The translations under genes and the position numbers were made by a program. Under the pieces are notes generated by a model. The model saw only the letters and a program-made list of their open reading frames with translations, did not search any database and had not been told where the DNA came from. Below are positions 8,436 to 16,434 of a DNA stretch of 64,000 bases, in pieces. Source of the stretch: Pacificispira sp040217575 (lineage in GTDB: Bacteria; Pseudomonadota; Alphaproteobacteria; UBA8366; Aestuariispiraceae); contig JAVJPW010000007.1 of NCBI GenBank assembly GCA_040217575.1, positions 124,001-188,000 of the forward strand, given 5' to 3'. Each line of letters begins with the position of its first letter. Within the stretch, counting starts at the first letter, position 1.

Positions 8436-9197
8436 ATGTCAGCCGAAGACCTGACAGCACAGACCATGGAACTGCTGGTGCGGATTCGCGCAACCCGGCC
8501 GGCCGTTCATTGCCTGACCAATTCGGTCGCACAGCCGATCACAGCAAACGCCCTGTTGGCCGTTGGCGCGGTTCCCAGTCTTACCTCGGATGCTGCGGAA
8601 CTGGATGATTTCGTCCAAAGTGCCGATGCCTTACTGATCAATCTGGGTACGCCCAGTGGGGAGATGCGCCGTGCCCGGCGCAGCGCTGTGGATACCGCGA
8701 ACCGGAAACCGGTTCCCTGGGTACTGGACCCGGTGATGGTCGACCGGTCCCCCGCAAGACTTGGGGAGGCACGGGAGTTCCTATCGGAAGGCCCCGATGT
8801 TATCCGCTGCAACACGGCCGAAGCGGATGCGCTGTCGCTGCACTCCACCGGCTATGCGGGTGTCATCGCCCGGACGGGGGAAACCGATCATATCTGCCAG
8901 AACGGCAGGGAGTTCATGCTCAAGTCCGGACACCCGATGATGGCGCACGTGACCGCAATCGGCTGTGCCTTGTCGGCAATTGTCGCAGCATTTCTTGCTG
9001 TTGCGCCGGACCGACCATTCAACGCCAGTATCGGCGCACTTACTCTGTTCGGGGCGGCGGGCGCGCTTGCAGCCCAGGACAGCAACGGGCCGGGCAGCTT
9101 TGCCGCCGCGCTTCTGGACCGGCTATACCGCATGGATGAAGCGGCGTTGAACGCCCAGTTTCCGATAACCGCCGCACGCAAAGGAGGGACGTTCTGA
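8436..9197 (+). CDS. thiM: hydroxyethylthiazole kinase
   Basis: A 253-residue ribokinase-like enzyme that phosphorylates 4-methyl-5-(2-hydroxyethyl)thiazole, salvaging the thiazole half of thiamin. Family blocks: RPAVHCLTNSVAQPITANA near the N-terminus, VPSLTSDAAELDDF, ALLINLGTP, PWVLDPVMVDRSPAR, and the C-terminal TAIGCALSAIVAAFLAV, where the anion-hole/base region is usually GTGC; here it reads AIGC, a mild deviation. The ATG at 8436 follows GAGGA; a TTG at 8427 is possible. It is the first gene after the TPP riboswitch and its TGA overlaps the thiE ATG. Confidence 0.93.
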   Translation: MSAEDLTAQTMELLVRIRATRPAVHCLTNSVAQPITANALLAVGAVPSLTSDAAELDDFVQSADALLINLGTPSGEMRRARRSAVDTANRKPVPWVLDPVMVDRSPARLGEAREFLSEGPDVIRCNTAEADALSLHSTGYAGVIARTGETDHICQNGREFMLKSGHPMMAHVTAIGCALSAIVAAFLAVAPDRPFNASIGALTLFGAAGALAAQDSNGPGSFAAALLDRLYRMDEAALNAQFPITAARKGGTF

Positions 9198-9868
9198 TGC
9201 GCGCATCGGTCGATCTGTCACTGTATCTGATCCTGGGCCCGACCCACGGCGGCGGCGACATGACCTCCCTTGCCCGGCAGGTCGCGGCAGGCGGCGTTAC
9301 GCTGATCCAGTATCGGGACAAGACATCCGACACCGGCACGATGGTCGAACACGTACGCGCTATCAGGGATGCGCTTTCAGGAACCGGAGTTCCCCTGTTG
9401 GTAAATGACCGGGTCGATGTCGCGATGGCGGCCGGTGCGGACGGCGTGCATCTGGGCCAACAGGATATGACCCCAAGTGATGCGCGTATGATTCTGGGAC
9501 CGTCGAAGATTGTCGGCCTGACAGTCAAGAAACCGGACCATGCCCGCGCCGCCGACCCGCGGTTCATCGATTATGCGTCTGTCGGCGGGGTCTTTGAGAC
9601 GACAAGCAAGCGAAACCCGGACCCGCCTATTGGCATAGACGGCTTGCGGGAAATGAACAACATTCTGTCCGCGGCGGCCCCGGGCCTACCACGCTGTGCC
9701 ATTGCAGGCATATCCCAGGACCGCATACCCGACGTAATCGCCGCCGGGGCTGACGGTATCTGTGTCATCCGCGCGATTACGGATGCCGCGCACCCGGAAG
9801 AGGCGGCCCGCCTGCTTCGGGCGACCGTGGGGGCGGCGCGCGACAAACAGGAAAGGCGCCTTGCATGA
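9197..9868 (+). CDS. thiE: thiamin phosphate synthase
   Basis: A 223-residue TIM-barrel enzyme joining hydroxymethylpyrimidine diphosphate to thiazole phosphate. Diagnostic blocks are LIQYRDKTSD (substrate Gln/Arg/Lys), VPLLVNDRVDVAMAAGADG, VHLGQQDM, the SVGGVFETTSK loop (GPVFPTTTK in classic enzymes) and AIAGISQDRI. The VGLTVKKPDHA stretch replaces the usual GxSTH, so this belongs to a divergent ThiE branch. An excellent AAGGAGGG site precedes the ATG, which overlaps the thiM stop. Confidence 0.92.
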   Translation: MRASVDLSLYLILGPTHGGGDMTSLARQVAAGGVTLIQYRDKTSDTGTMVEHVRAIRDALSGTGVPLLVNDRVDVAMAAGADGVHLGQQDMTPSDARMILGPSKIVGLTVKKPDHARAADPRFIDYASVGGVFETTSKRNPDPPIGIDGLREMNNILSAAAPGLPRCAIAGISQDRIPDVIAAGADGICVIRAITDAAHPEEAARLLRATVGAARDKQERRLA

Positions 9869-10701
9869 ACACGCCCATCCCCAAAACACCGATTGCCCTG
9901 ACGATTGCGGGATCCGACAGCGGCGGCGGGGCCGGTATTCAGGCGGACCTGAAGACTTTTTCCGCACTGGGTGTCTATGGCGCGTCGGTAATTACCGCAT
10001 TGACGGCGCAGAACACGCGCGCCGTCACCGGCATTCATGCCGTCCCACCGAATTTCGTGCGCCAGCAGATGGACGCGGTTTTTGACGACCTGGAAGTCGG
10101 GGCGGTGAAGATCGGCATGTTGGGGGACGATGCGCTGATCCGCACGGTCCGTGAAGGATTGGACCACCACAAACCGGACTGGATCGTGCTGGACCCCGTC
10201 ATGGTGGCGAAAAGCGGCGATGCGCTTCTTGCCCACGAGGCCGTGGCTTCGCTGATCGAACACCTGCTGCCAGTCGCCCATGTCATCACACCCAACCTGC
10301 CGGAAGCGGAAACGCTGCTGGGCGGTCAGGTTACGATCGATACGCCGGACGCGATGAGCGACGTGGCGGAAAGGCTTCTGGCGCTGGGACCGAAAGCTGT
10401 CCTGCTGAAAGGTGGACATCTGCAGGGCCAGGACGCCGCGGATTATCTTTTGACGACGGATGGGGGCATTTGGCTTCCCGGCCGCAGGTTCGAAACCAAG
10501 AATACCCACGGCACCGGATGCACGCTGTCCAGCGCGATAGCAGCGGGCCTGGCAAAGGGGCTTGAACCCGCGGAAGCGATGAAAGCCGCCAAGGCCTACA
10601 TATCGAACGCCATCGCGTCGGCCGACAGTCTGACGGTTGGGACCGGCCATGGTCCCGTTCACCACTTCCACGCCTTCTGGGCGGAAGGCGGCATGAAATG
10701 A
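9865..10701 (+). CDS. thiD: hydroxymethylpyrimidine/phosphomethylpyrimidine kinase
   Basis: A 278-residue ribokinase-fold enzyme making HMP phosphate and then HMP diphosphate for ThiE. Seen: ALTIAGSDSGGGAGIQADLK (N-terminal substrate block), TALTAQNT, VGAVKIGMLGD, WIVLDPVMVAKSGD, LPEAETLLG and the ATP-site motif KNTHGTGCTLSSAIAAGLA. Length is usual. It overlaps thiE by 4 bases (ATGA), and its own TGA overlaps the ATG of a tiny ORF. With ThiM and ThiE it completes salvage of both thiamin halves; no de novo thiC or thiG lies in the window. Confidence 0.96.
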   Translation: MNTPIPKTPIALTIAGSDSGGGAGIQADLKTFSALGVYGASVITALTAQNTRAVTGIHAVPPNFVRQQMDAVFDDLEVGAVKIGMLGDDALIRTVREGLDHHKPDWIVLDPVMVAKSGDALLAHEAVASLIEHLLPVAHVITPNLPEAETLLGGQVTIDTPDAMSDVAERLLALGPKAVLLKGGHLQGQDAADYLLTTDGGIWLPGRRFETKNTHGTGCTLSSAIAAGLAKGLEPAEAMKAAKAYISNAIASADSLTVGTGHGPVHHFHAFWAEGGMK

Positions 10702-10778
10702 AGCGCCGATCCTTTCTAACCGGCGGCGCGGGTCAAGTCGCCGCCGCCACCTATCAGACGGTTTGGGGCGGCGAGTGA
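10698..10778 (+). CDS. 26-residue twin-arginine-like ORF inside the thi operon
   Basis: The ORF begins MKRRSFLTGGAG and ends within 26 codons. It has a twin-arginine start (KRRSFL) and a short hydrophobic stretch (AGQVAAAT), like the front half of a Tat signal peptide, but no passenger domain follows. Its ATG overlaps the thiD stop (ATGA), and its TGA overlaps a GTG start of the ATPase gene (GTGA). That double coupling argues it is translated. It could be a remnant of a lost Tat-exported protein, kept because it relays translation to the next gene, or a genuine small peptide. Confidence 0.5.
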   Translation: MKRRSFLTGGAGQVAAATYQTVWGGE

Positions 10779-11569
10779 CCGGCACCGGCCAGATGAACAG
10801 ACCAGCCGCACCGGGCATTTTGATTACCGATGCGGGTTTGCGGTTCGGTGGTCGCCAGGTCTTTCAGAACCTGAATGTTCAGGTCGCGGCCGCTGCATGG
10901 ACTGCGATCCTGGGACCAAGCGGCATCGGCAAATCCAGCCTGCTTCGTCTGGTCGCCGGTTTGCCGGCAGAAGGGGCGGCGCTGGAAGGGTCCGTGTCTG
11001 CGTCGGACAATGCACCGCTTTCCGGACGCATCGCCTATATGGCACAGCGGGACCTGCTGCTTCCCTGGGCCAGCATTTTGGACAATGTGCTGATCGGCAA
11101 AAGGTTGCGGCGGGAACGGATAGAACAAGCCGACCGGGATAGGGCCCTGGAACTTTTGGACGCCGTCGGGCTGTCCGATCGGGCGACGGAAAGACCGGAA
11201 GCCCTATCCGGCGGCATGCGCCAGCGCGCGGCACTGGCGCGAACCCTTATGGAAGACCGCCCGATCGTCGTTATGGACGAACCCTTTTCCGCTCTGGACG
11301 CCCTGACCAGATTCCAACTTCAGGAAACGGCGTATCGGTTGCTTCGGGACCGCACGGTACTACTGGTCACCCACGACCCGATGGAAGCGCTCAGGTTGTC
11401 CGGGACGATCCTGATTCTTCACGGTGCACCGCCGTCCATTCGCACCGTAAGCGACCTGCCGCCGGTAACGGACCCACGCGACCCCGCCGACCCGGACATG
11501 GCGGCGCGAATTGCGGCCCTTTTGGCGGAATTGGCAGCGAATTCCCGACCGGAACAGAGAACCGCATGA
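10775..11569 (+). CDS. thiZ: ABC transporter ATPase for a thiamin pyrimidine precursor (ThiZ-like)
   Basis: About 264 residues of a nucleotide-binding subunit of the NitT/TauT-like class. Walker A GPSGIGKSS, Q-loop YMAQRDLLLPW, signature LSGGMRQRAALART, Walker B VVMDEPF and switch His VTHD are all present. The GTG at 10775 overlaps the preceding tiny ORF; ATG 10793 is an alternative. Its place between thiD and thiX, under the TPP riboswitch, points to uptake of a formylaminopyrimidine or related precursor. Specificity is inferred from context. Confidence 0.88.
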   Translation: MTGTGQMNRPAAPGILITDAGLRFGGRQVFQNLNVQVAAAAWTAILGPSGIGKSSLLRLVAGLPAEGAALEGSVSASDNAPLSGRIAYMAQRDLLLPWASILDNVLIGKRLRRERIEQADRDRALELLDAVGLSDRATERPEALSGGMRQRAALARTLMEDRPIVVMDEPFSALDALTRFQLQETAYRLLRDRTVLLVTHDPMEALRLSGTILILHGAPPSIRTVSDLPPVTDPRDPADPDMAARIAALLAELAANSRPEQRTA

Positions 11570-12321
11570 TCACCGCACCGATCCGATGGGCCGTCACGCT
11601 GGCGGGACTTCTGCTGATTTGGCAGGGCATCGTCGTGTTTTCGGCTGTCCCTGTCTTCATCCTGCCCGGACCGATCCAGGTTCTGGAAACGTTGATCAAC
11701 CAGTTCGGCCGAATTCTGCCGCACGCCGGCGTTACGGCGGCGGAAATCCTCCTGGGCCTGATGCTTGGGACTGCCTTGGGTGCGCTCAGCGCGATATCCT
11801 TCATCGCGGCGCCACCGGTCCGGCGTTGGATCATGCCGGTTCTGGTGGTCAGTCAGGCCCTGCCGGTCTTTGCGCTGGCGCCGCTTCTGACCCTGTGGCT
11901 CGGCTACGGTATGCTCTCGAAAATCGCCATGGCGACACTGATAATTTATTTTCCAGTAACCGCCGCATTCTACGACGGGCTGCGACGTATCGATCCGGGG
12001 TGGATAGACCTTGCCCGTGTCATGGGTGGTGGGCGCGCCACGGTTCTGCTTCTGATCCGGATACCGGCCGCCCTGCCCGCCTTCGGGTCCGGGCTGCGCG
12101 TCGCGACGGCGGTCGCGCCCATCGGTGCCGTCGTCGGTGAATGGGTCGGCGCATCCAGCGGACTGGGTTACCTGATGTTGCATGCAAACGGGCGCATGCA
12201 GACCGACCTGATGTTCGCGGCACTGGCGGTATTGGCGGCCATCGCCCTTATCCTTTACTTCGCGGTCGACCGGCTGGTCCGGCGGCTTACCCCATGGCAG
12301 GCCGAAAGCGGTTATGCCTGA
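11566..12321 (+). CDS. thiX: ABC transporter permease, thiamin precursor uptake (ThiX-like)
   Basis: A 251-residue inner-membrane permease with about six hydrophobic helices. The cytoplasmic coupling loop reads YDGLRRIDPGWIDLARVMGG followed by ALPAFGSGLRVA, the EAA-type loop of BPD transporters. The ATGA overlap with the ATPase gene shows coupling, and it is followed after 35 bases by the substrate-binding gene. ThiXYZ systems bring pyrimidine thiamin-degradation products into the cell; here the pyrimidine would feed ThiD. Confidence 0.88.
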   Translation: MITAPIRWAVTLAGLLLIWQGIVVFSAVPVFILPGPIQVLETLINQFGRILPHAGVTAAEILLGLMLGTALGALSAISFIAAPPVRRWIMPVLVVSQALPVFALAPLLTLWLGYGMLSKIAMATLIIYFPVTAAFYDGLRRIDPGWIDLARVMGGGRATVLLLIRIPAALPAFGSGLRVATAVAPIGAVVGEWVGASSGLGYLMLHANGRMQTDLMFAALAVLAAIALILYFAVDRLVRRLTPWQAESGYA

Positions 12322-12356
12322 ACCGATATTCCGTGACTTGAAAAGGCTGTAGATCC

Positions 12357-13328
12357 ATGAAATCGCGTCTTGCACTTGCCCTTATCCTGACCGGCCAACT
12401 GCTTTTCACCGCGCCCGCATCCGCACAGGACCGGCTGACCGTCCTTCTGGACTGGTTCGTCAATCCGGATCACGCGGCGTTGATTGTCGCGCGCGGCGGC
12501 GGATTTTTCGCCGACCAGGGACTGGATGTCGAACTGATTGCGCCGGCGGACCCGAACGACCCGCCGAAGCTGGTTGCCGCCGGTGAGGCCGAGGTCGCGG
12601 TTTCCTATCAACCACAACTTCACATCATGGCCGACCAGCGCCTGCCGCTGACGCGCATAGGAACCCTTGTATCGTCCCCGCTGAACAGTCTGGTCGTGCT
12701 GGACGACGGGCCGATCCGGTCAATTGCCGATCTGGGCGGCCGGCGTGTCGGTTATTCCGTGGGCGGTTTCGAGGACGCACTTCTTGGCGCCATGCTTCAG
12801 GGCGTTGGGCTGGAGCTAGATGATGTTGAACTCATCAACGTGAACTGGTCGCTCTCCCCATCCCTTATCGCGGGACAGGTCGACGCTGTTATCGGTGCAT
12901 TTCGGAATTTCGAACTGAACCAGATGGACATTGTGGGTGCACCAGGACGCGCCTTCTTTCCGGAAGATCACGGCGTTCCCGCCTATGACGAACTGATCCT
13001 GATCGCCCACACCGACACGGCGGAAAGCGATGATCGGCTTCCGCGTTTTCTAGCCGCGCTTCGCGACGCGACAGCCTTCATCCGGGGCGAGCCGGATGAG
13101 GCCTGGCGCCTGTTCGTCGAAAGCGACCCGGACCTGGATGACGAACTGAACCGTCGCGCCTGGGCCGATACAATCCCCTTGCTGGCGGACGATCCGCATG
13201 TTTTGGATGCCGGACGGTATTACGCATTTGCAGAGTTCATGGCGACTTCCGGCCTTACCGAAGACCCGCCGCCGGTCCACGAATATACGTCTGAACTGCG
13301 TGTTCCGTGCGACTGCAGCGTCGACTGA
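12357..13328 (+). CDS. thiY: periplasmic NMT1/THI5-like substrate-binding protein (ThiY-like)
   Basis: A 323-residue protein with a Sec signal peptide (MKSRLALALILTG to about residue 24, cleavage after ASA). The mature part starts RLTVLLDWFVNPDHA, the NMT1/THI5 opening that resembles pyrimidine synthases of yeast. GEAEVAVSYQPQ and GRRVGYSVGGFEDA are typical of the fold. As the last gene of the riboswitch operon it would capture a pyrimidine precursor for ThiXZ. The stop codon lies in an inverted repeat shared with the convergent gene. Confidence 0.9.
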   Translation: MKSRLALALILTGQLLFTAPASAQDRLTVLLDWFVNPDHAALIVARGGGFFADQGLDVELIAPADPNDPPKLVAAGEAEVAVSYQPQLHIMADQRLPLTRIGTLVSSPLNSLVVLDDGPIRSIADLGGRRVGYSVGGFEDALLGAMLQGVGLELDDVELINVNWSLSPSLIAGQVDAVIGAFRNFELNQMDIVGAPGRAFFPEDHGVPAYDELILIAHTDTAESDDRLPRFLAALRDATAFIRGEPDEAWRLFVESDPDLDDELNRRAWADTIPLLADDPHVLDAGRYYAFAEFMATSGLTEDPPPVHEYTSELRVPCDCSVD

Positions 13329-13342
13329 CGCGGTCAGTCGAC
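13320..13342. terminator. perfect palindrome over two convergent stop codons
   Basis: GTCGACTGAC and GTCAGTCGAC form a 10-bp perfect stem with a GCG loop. The left arm contains the thiY stop and the right arm the stop of the convergent oxidoreductase; both proteins end Val-Asp-stop. No T-run follows on either strand, so it may act as a bidirectional 3'-end hairpin rather than a classic intrinsic terminator. Confidence 0.5.
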
Positions 13343-14344
13343 CGTCAGCACGATCTTGCCGATGTGATCGGAACTTTCCATCAGCCGGTGCGCGTCCGCA
13401 GCCCGGTCCAGGGGAAAATCCGCATGCATCACGGGTGCAACCTTGCCTGAGTCCAGCAAGGGCCAGACATCCTGGCGGAGGCTCGTTGCTATCGCTGCCT
13501 TTTCGTCATGGGTTTGCGGCCGCAAGGTCGCGCCCATGACCGTCAGGCGGTTAACCAGAACGCGTGTAAAGTCGACCTCTGCCTTCGGGCCGCCCAGGAA
13601 CGCGATAAAGTTATACCGTCCGTCGCGGCGCAGCAGCTTCAGGCCCGGATCAATGTAGGGGCCGCCGACCATATCCAGGATAACGTCCAGCCCCGGGCCA
13701 CCCGGCATCTGTTTGGTCCATGCCTTTGCCTGTTCCACCCAGTCGCCTTCGCGATAGTTGATGGCCAGATCGGCCCCCAGTTCCAGACACGCCTGACATT
13801 TTTCATTCGTGCCCGCCGTTGTCGCGACAGGTGCACCGAATGCCTTTGCCAGTTGGATTGCGGTCGTCCCGATACCGCTGGATCCGCCATGCACCAGAAA
13901 CCGTTCGCCCGCCTTCAGGCCGGCCAGCATGAAGACATTGTAGTAGACGGTATAGAACGTCTCTGGCAGGGCGGACGCGCGAATATGGTCGTACCCCTTT
14001 GGCAGCGGCAGGCAGTGGGCCGCCGGCGTCACACAGTACTGGGCATATCCGCCGCCCGGCGTCAGCGCACAGACGGCATCCCCTTCACGCAGCGTCGAGA
14101 CGCCTTCGCCGACAGCCACGACCTCGCCCGAAACCTCAAGTCCCGGAAGCGGCGATGCACCCGGCGGTGGCGGATAGGCACCGGCGCGCTGCATGACATC
14201 GGGGCGGTTTACGCCGGAAGCCCGCACCCGAATCAGGACTTCCCCTTGGCCCGGTTGCGGCGTCGCCACCGTCGCGGGCACCAGAACGTCAGGACCGCCC
14301 GGTTCGCTGATTTCGACCGCCTTCATCTGTGCCGGAACGCCCAT
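13334..14344 (-). CDS. NADPH:quinone reductase-type zinc-less MDR oxidoreductase
   Basis: About 336 residues of the quinone oxidoreductase branch (PIG3-like) of the medium-chain dehydrogenase superfamily. N-terminal GroES-like domain: MKAVEISEPGGPDVL, SGVNRPDVMQRAGAYPPP, LPGLEVSGEVVAVG. Rossmann part: FLVHGGSSGIGTTAIQLAKAFGA with LGADLAINY. The structural zinc cysteines of alcohol dehydrogenases are absent, as expected. The ATG at 14344 follows AAGGGA; an upstream ATG at 14374 is possible. It is divergent from the DUF1192 gene, a pairing I associate with other alphaproteobacteria. Confidence 0.9.
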   Translation of the reverse strand: MGVPAQMKAVEISEPGGPDVLVPATVATPQPGQGEVLIRVRASGVNRPDVMQRAGAYPPPPGASPLPGLEVSGEVVAVGEGVSTLREGDAVCALTPGGGYAQYCVTPAAHCLPLPKGYDHIRASALPETFYTVYYNVFMLAGLKAGERFLVHGGSSGIGTTAIQLAKAFGAPVATTAGTNEKCQACLELGADLAINYREGDWVEQAKAWTKQMPGGPGLDVILDMVGGPYIDPGLKLLRRDGRYNFIAFLGGPKAEVDFTRVLVNRLTVMGATLRPQTHDEKAAIATSLRQDVWPLLDSGKVAPVMHADFPLDRAADAHRLMESSDHIGKIVLTVD

Positions 14345-14433
14345 CAGATTTCCCTTCCCGACGCTTGTTGTCATGGTTTCGGGCGGCGATACTGACAGTC
14401 GGGCGGGACCACCGCAAGTGAGGGAGTGCTGTC

Positions 14434-14616
14434 ATGTTCGACGAGGAAGAACAGCCGAAACCGAAGAATATTCAGCCAAAAGACCTGGATGTCCTGGGGA
14501 TAGACGCGCTGGAAGAATACATCGAGGAACTGGAAACGGAAATCGCGCGGGTCCGCGAAAAAATAGCATCCAAGAAGGATGCGCGCGGGGCGGCGGAAAG
14601 TTTTTTCAAGTCTTAA
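14434..14616 (+). CDS. DUF1192 family small protein
   Basis: A 60-residue acidic protein: an N-terminal charged stretch, the conserved LDVLGIDALEEYIEELETE core, then a helix with heptad-like spacing to SFFKS at the end. DUF1192 proteins are short coiled-coil-like alphaproteobacterial proteins of unknown role. GTGAGGGAG-type sequence precedes the ATG. The next oxidoreductase gene starts 11 bases downstream, so they are probably one unit. Confidence 0.9.
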   Translation: MFDEEEQPKPKNIQPKDLDVLGIDALEEYIEELETEIARVREKIASKKDARGAAESFFKS

Positions 14617-14626
14617 GGGGGAGTGG

Positions 14627-15640
14627 ATGACGGACAGAAATTCCTGCTGGGTCCTGGCAAGCCATCCGGACGGCATGCCGACCTTGGACACATGGCGCAT
14701 GGAAGAACGCACGGTGCCGGAGCCAGGTGACGGCGAGGTTCTGGCGCGGTCACGCTGGCTGTCCGTGGACCCCTATATGCGTGGGCGCATTTCAAAACAG
14801 GCGAATTACGCGGGCGGGGTCGCTGTTGGTGACGTCATGCATGGCGGTGCTGTTGCGGAGGTGATCGACAGCCGGCATGCAGACTGGAAACCGGGCGACC
14901 TGTTTGAAACCATCGGCTTCGGATGGCAAACCCATGCCACTCTATCCGGCGACGGGTTAACGCGGGTCGACCCAACTCTGGGGCCGGAACATGCCTGGCT
15001 CAGCTATTTGGGGATGCCCGGCCTGACCGCGCAAATCGCGCTGGACCGTATCGGAAAGATTCAACCCGGGGAAACCGTCCTTATTTCCGCGGCATCCGGC
15101 GCAGTGGGACAGGTGGCCGGCCAGATTGCGAAGATCAAGGGTGCGCGGGCTGTCGCCGTCGCCAGTTCCGAAGACAAACTCGCCTGGTGCCGGGAGTTGG
15201 GGTTCGATGCCGGTATCAATTATCGCAGCGCCCCTGATCTGACAGCGGCGGTGAAAGATGCGTGCCCTGACGGCATTGATGTCTTCTTCGACAATACCGC
15301 AGGACCGATTCATGACGCGGCAATGCAGAATCTCGCAATCGGCGCGCGTATTATAATCTGTGGAACAATCAGCCTGGCCGCTCAGTTCGAGGCACCGGAC
15401 ATGGGTGAACGGTTCCTGCGCAAAATTCTGGTTTCGCGGGCAACGATGCAGGGGTTTCTGATTTTCGATCATCAGGCCGAATATGACACCGCAAGGCGCC
15501 AATTGGCCAAATGGGCGGCTGATGGGCGACTTCGCTTCAAGACCGACATATTGGACGGCATCGACGCAATGCCCCAGGCATTCCTGAAACTGCTGACGTC
15601 CCGGAATTTCGGGAAACAGGTCGTACGGATTGATGGCTAG
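14627..15640 (+). CDS. NADP-dependent MDR oxidoreductase (CurA / leukotriene-B4-dehydrogenase type)
   Basis: A 337-residue reductase of 2-alkenals or similar activated double bonds. Family marks: WRMEERTVPEPGDGEVL, SVDPYMRGRIS, YLGMPGLTAQIALDRIG, and the nucleotide site ISAASGAVGQVAGQIAKIKG with the NADP-preferring region that follows. FFDNTAGPIHDAAM and the C-terminal LLTSRNFGKQVVRI fit the family. The frame is open further upstream, but the ATG at 14627 follows AAGGGGGAG and matches family starts. No zinc ligands are visible. Confidence 0.92.
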   Translation: MTDRNSCWVLASHPDGMPTLDTWRMEERTVPEPGDGEVLARSRWLSVDPYMRGRISKQANYAGGVAVGDVMHGGAVAEVIDSRHADWKPGDLFETIGFGWQTHATLSGDGLTRVDPTLGPEHAWLSYLGMPGLTAQIALDRIGKIQPGETVLISAASGAVGQVAGQIAKIKGARAVAVASSEDKLAWCRELGFDAGINYRSAPDLTAAVKDACPDGIDVFFDNTAGPIHDAAMQNLAIGARIIICGTISLAAQFEAPDMGERFLRKILVSRATMQGFLIFDHQAEYDTARRQLAKWAADGRLRFKTDILDGIDAMPQAFLKLLTSRNFGKQVVRIDG

Positions 15641-15765
15641 GCTTTTTCCGTTTCCATTAACCGTTCCTTAGGAAACAGCGGCTAAATTCTGTATGTCTAT
15701 CCCTCGAGCCCAACCCCAACCCCTCTATCTTGGGCTCAAGACGTGAAACAGTACCCCTGTTCAAC

Positions 15766-15791
15766 TCGGCCGCCCCTCCCCGGGCGGCCGA
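15766..15791. terminator. strong GC hairpin, probable bidirectional terminator
   Basis: TCGGCCGCCC pairs perfectly with GGGCGGCCGA (10 bp) around a 6-base C-rich loop. It sits between the rightward oxidoreductase gene and the leftward gene ending at 15817. CTCTTTC follows on the + strand, giving a weak T-tract; no T-run is seen on the other strand. Confidence 0.55.
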
Positions 15792-15816
15792 CTCTTTCAA
15801 AGCTAAAAAAATCGGA

Positions 15817-16218
15817 TCAATCGGGCATCGGCCGCAGCGTCTCGCTGTCGCCCAGATCAATCATGAGATGATTGATTTCCTCCGATGCCGGCACAGGACC
15901 ATTTGCCGGGCCGGCGGCGGGTGCAATATCGCCGATTTCTTCCATCGACGGTTCATTCGCAACCTGATCGGAGGTGCCCAACAGTGTCAGCGCAATCGCA
16001 CTTGCCGCCAGAACCAGTGCACAAAGGCTCAGCGTCGCCGCAATGCCATAGGAAAACCGTTTCGCCGTTGACCGGGTAAATGACACCAGCCGAGGCCGGA
16101 CGTTCTGCCCGCCCTGACGTCCGGCGGGGCCTATCCCGACACCTTCACGCGTCATCCCTTTCTGCACAAGGACCTGCTCCAGGTCGCGCGCGGGCCGATT
16201 TAAATAGGGGCTGGTCAA
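15817..16218 (-). CDS. single-pass membrane protein, unknown function
   Basis: About 133 residues: a cytoplasmic N-terminus (SPYLNRPARDLEQVL, then a Gly/Arg-rich linker), one hydrophobic helix (IAATLSLCALVLAASAIALT), and an acidic outer tail. I do not know a function. The start is uncertain: the TTG at 16218 is chosen because GTGGAG precedes it and the NRPxRxLEQ-type opening looks N-terminal; an ATG at TREG further in is the alternative. Upstream frame continues to 16572 but runs through A+T-rich spacer. It is divergent from the FliL-like gene. Confidence 0.6.
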   Translation of the reverse strand: MTSPYLNRPARDLEQVLVQKGMTREGVGIGPAGRQGGQNVRPRLVSFTRSTAKRFSYGIAATLSLCALVLAASAIALTLLGTSDQVANEPSMEEIGDIAPAAGPANGPVPASEEINHLMIDLGDSETLRPMPD

Positions 16219-16301
16219 AACCCAAAACTCCACAAAATTATGAACTCTTGGCAATGAAAATCGGCAAAGGTCTATCACAATCATGGTTAAAATAAAATAA
16301 T

Positions 16302-16334
16302 GTTCGGTACGTTTCCGAAATAATTTTTCCGAAC
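16302..16334. repeat. inverted/direct repeats in a divergent promoter region
   Basis: GTTCGG (16302) is inverted relative to TTCCGAA (16313-16319) and again to TTCCGAAC (16327-16334), while the two latter are direct repeats 14 bases apart. They lie in the A+T-rich spacer between two divergent genes. The layout could be an operator for a dimeric regulator; no regulator is identified. Confidence 0.35.
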
Positions 16335-16434
16335 GATGCGGCCACGAACAATCAATCTTTCCCCGCCGTTTTAGGAAAGTTAAGGTCACAGTTGATCGGG
16401 GAAACCAAAAAAAACACTGCAGGGAGTGGCTGAA

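Noticed and set aside
11419..12375. Open frame antisense to thiZ-thiX
   Set aside because: Gln/Arg/Gly-rich shadow of two coupled transporter genes with clear motifs on the + strand.
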